Below are positions 62,303 to 64,000 of a DNA stretch of 64,000 nt, in pieces; within the stretch, counting starts at the first letter, position 1, and every line of letters starts with the position of its first letter. This DNA is from Bryobacterales bacterium (GTDB lineage Bacteria > Acidobacteriota > Terriglobia > Bryobacterales > Bryobacteraceae): contig CANFEY010000012.1 of assembly GCA_947446025.1 (NCBI GenBank), positions 18,498 through 82,497 of the forward strand, given 5' to 3'. A program made the position numbers and the translations under genes. The notes below the pieces were generated by a model that ran no database searches, was not told the origin of the DNA, and was given only the letters and a program-made list of their open reading frames with translations.

Positions 62303-62587
62303 GCTCGTGTTGACTTGCAAGGGTGGAGCGACGGTTACGAACCGTCGCGCAGCTTGTGAAGCTTCCCCACCTGCGGCGTATGCGAGAGCCTGCTGTAAAT
62401 CGGCTTCCTCAAGATCCGGGTAGTCGGCGAAGATTTCCTTGCGGTCCTGATACGTCGCCAGAATTTCGAGAACGCGCCTTACGGTGATGCGGAGGCCTCG
62501 GATGCAGGGCTGGCAGCCCATCTTCCCGGGCTCGATAGTGATGCGGTCGAACGGAGGCTTCAGCGCCATTGAACGAAGTTTAGACAT
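62297..62587 (-). CDS. DUF433-family antitoxin-like protein
   Basis: This 96-residue protein has the DUF433 winged-helix core: FDRITIEPGKMGCQPCIRGL, RITVRRVLEILATYQDRKEI, and FADYPDLEEADLQQALAYAA. Such proteins usually pair with a PIN-like DUF5615 toxin, but no such gene is next to it. A second ATG at 62569 is possible. Confidence 0.8.
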   Translation of the reverse strand: MSKLRSMALKPPFDRITIEPGKMGCQPCIRGLRITVRRVLEILATYQDRKEIFADYPDLEEADLQQALAYAAGGEASQAARRFVTVAPPLQVNTSR

Positions 62588-62595
62588 CGCCGTTG

Positions 62596-62601
62596 AAACT
62601 A
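62596..62601 (-). promoter_or_regulatory. candidate -10 TAGTTT for the DUF433 gene
   Basis: TAGTTT on the minus strand ends 8 bases before the ATG at 62587, with no ribosome site in the gap. It overlaps the end of the upstream broken gene. Confidence 0.3.
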
Positions 62602-63708
62602 ATTCACCCTGAGCTGAGCGCCGTATCGCAGCAGCATTTCGAGGATATCTGGCCGGTCGATGCGCTTGGCTAGGTCGGCTGCTGCGTTCTTGGCCGCCGC
62701 GTCATCCTTTGATGCACCCGCTTCGACAAGAAGGCGCAGGACTTCGGGGTCCGGATTGGTGACGGCGGCGCGGAGAGGTGGATCGTGATCGAACATTCCA
62801 AGCCCTTTGACTTCCAGCGGCGCGCTAGCCTGAATCAAGTCTCGCACTGCGTCCACATCTCCCCGCCCGGCTGCTGCGGTCAGTACCAGGCCTGCGGCTT
62901 CTGATTTGAAGTCAAAGCCTTCCGCGCGGAGGGATGGGACTGTTTCGTGGTCGCCCCGAACCCATCTATTTGCTCCGGAATATTCGTCGACCGCGCGCTC
63001 CAGCCGGCTGATCACCAGAGGCATACCGACTCTTGGCCCATCGTAGTCGATGACCGAGTGCGTTTGTCCATCGATCGAAATAGAGATGGTGTAGGTGGTG
63101 CCGTCCGAGAAATTGGAGGTGTACCGTCCGTCGAACGAGAAGAAGTCAGCGTCGCGAAATTGCGTAACTAAACGCTCCACCGCTTGGCGCGAAATGGTCC
63201 CCTGGTGGATACCGGATACAGCAACGTCACGCTTGCCGGTGTACGTCACTATCCCGTCACCGCGGATTTCGACTTCGTAGGACGGACAGCTGCCGAAACA
63301 GCCGGTGCGAACAAGACTAATCCGGACAGAATTCCAGTCCTCGACAGTTGGAAAGGCCCTGTGAGATTTGGGAAGGATTTCTGGAGGAAGAACACTCACC
63401 CAGGCTTCGACGATGGCTTCCACCGGCTGAGCGTTTCTGAGGAAGGGTTTGTACTGCCACTACCGAACGACGCTCTCCGCTGCGGCGAAGTACTCCGGCT
63501 TGCCTGAGACCGGCTTTGCGTCGACCACGCGACCGAGTTCGTTCACGCGCAGCTCAAATCGGACGCTGTCGAAAATCTCAGGCTTCAGAACGCGGATGAA
63601 TGCCTCCGCGGGCAGTACGTGCGCCGAGGCTTCGTATCGGTCCACGCTTACAGGGGCCTGGGCGAAGAGGACTCCCGCGGCAACTAGGATCAGGAAAGAC
63701 GGCTTCAT
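62599..63708 (-). pseudogene. secreted TonB-C/DUF6438/ankyrin protein, in-frame TAG
   Basis: One frame from ATG 63708 to 62599 encodes about 369 residues but is cut by TAG at 63460-63462. Before it: signal peptide (MKPSFLILVAAGVLFAQ) and a TonB-C-like domain ending EYFAAAESVVR. After it: WQYKPFLRNAQPVEAIVEAW, the rest of the same domain (family form: VRxWxYKPxLxNGxPV). Then come DUF6438 (LVRTGCFGSCPSYEVEI, GIVTYTGKRDV) and two to three ankyrin-like repeats (LVLTAAAGRGDVDAVRDLI). A Gln codon CAG would fit the TAG position. It may be a nonsense mutation. Confidence 0.7.
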
Positions 63709-63892
63709 GGCCCTATCATGTCACTTCGGGTTGCCGGGTGCTACGGCCTCTGCGGTAGTGTGTGGCATGACACGAGTTTTGGTCCGGGGACCGCTCCCTT
63801 TACGGTCGCGGCTCGGAATCACTTTGTCAGCCAGTGATGGGCATTAGATTCAAACAGTAGTGTCCGGCTAACGCGCGACACGCCGACGGCAA
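63709..63892. other. intergenic stretch with repeat-like sequence
   Basis: No supported gene. A 26-codon plus-strand frame at 63767-63847 (VRGPLPLRSRLGITLSASDGH) looks like a translated repeat rather than a protein gene; no ribosome site is seen. TAGTGTCCGGCTAA at 63858-63871 resembles an IS terminus adjoining the partial frame at the window end. Confidence 0.3.
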
Positions 63893-64000
63893 CTAACTGA
63901 AGAGTAGGCGGTTGAGGCCTCTTTTGAGTTGCCGCGATTTGAAATACCAGAAGACGAAACACGAGGCTGACACCATGAGGGATGAACCTTGGCCGCACCG
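63893..64000 (-). mobile_element. possible transposase C-terminus at the window edge
   Basis: The minus-strand frame entering from the window end reads FVFWYFKSRQLKRGLNRLLF and stops at 63893. A basic, aromatic tail of this kind followed within 25 bases by a TAGTGTCCGG-type end suggests an insertion sequence running out of the window. Only 35 residues are visible, so the family cannot be named. Confidence 0.3.

Noticed and set aside
63767..63847. 26-codon plus-strand frame
   Set aside because: Too short, no ribosome site, and it looks like a translated repeat.

Overview
The window is GC-rich, densely coding bacterial chromosome, most likely from an acidobacterium of the Solibacter/Bryobacter type. 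This is an inference from gene content. The main clues are a secreted VWFA protein of the acidobacterial type, a very large Oar-like TonB-dependent receptor with an N-terminal carboxypeptidase-regulatory domain, three periplasmic PQQ beta-propeller enzymes, small secreted families resembling DUF6152, and housekeeping genes scattered among catabolic ones. I see no rRNA, tRNA, CRISPR array or prophage.

Layout. 1-4.2 kb: a broken ParE-like toxin, a HEPN/AbiU2-like protein, then a minus-strand set encoding a decaheme cytochrome (MtrA/DmsE type), its outer-membrane porin (MtrB/PioB type) and a small membrane protein. 4.2-12.6 kb: a lytic transglycosylase remnant, a PH-domain protein, a SpoU methyltransferase, two PQQ dehydrogenases, two cytochrome c proteins and the VWFA protein. 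12.6-17.6 kb: rluD-metW-metX in overlapping frames, an alpha/beta hydrolase and an HpaB-type flavin monooxygenase. 17.6-24.2 kb: a decayed toxin-antitoxin islet, a rhodanese, a 1147-residue fusion resembling NfnB+NfnA, orphan HicB, a cupin and an intact ParDE pair. 24.2-36.4 kb: 1-Cys peroxiredoxin, nitroreductase, aldo/keto reductases, a DUF885 hydrolase, a CoA-transferase pair, tandem TPR proteins, an acyl-CoA ligase, a PrmA-like methyltransferase and an MscS channel. 36.4-43.5 kb: a sugar-type catabolic cluster (MFS, Gfo/Idh/MocA, TIM-barrel isomerase), secreted acidobacterial families and an isobutyryl-CoA-mutase-like large subunit. 43.5-53 kb: an RRM protein, a radical SAM gene, a frameshifted hydrolase, a GlcD/GlpC-type oxidase fusion, a D-threonine-aldolase-like enzyme, a third PQQ protein and an extradiol dioxygenase. 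53-54.3 kb: a less GC-rich islet with broken small genes. 54.3-64 kb: prfB with its programmed frameshift, Sua5, an MBL hydrolase, the Oar-like receptor, recA, DUF433, a broken TonB-C/DUF6438/ankyrin gene and a possible IS end.

Three cross-window patterns stand out. (1) Four otherwise coherent reading frames are each cut by a single in-frame TAG (113, 35467, 45408, 63460), and at least three more show one-base frameshifts. TAG also ends many intact genes here, so these are lesions, readthrough sites or base-call errors rather than global recoding. (2) More than a dozen start codons lie 5-11 bases after a TANNNT -10 hexamer with no Shine-Dalgarno sequence, which points to widespread leaderless transcripts. 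(3) The periplasmic electron-transfer theme (MtrAB-like conduit, three PQQ enzymes, multiheme and monoheme cytochromes) suggests respiratory use of alcohols or polymers, with a possible route across the outer membrane.
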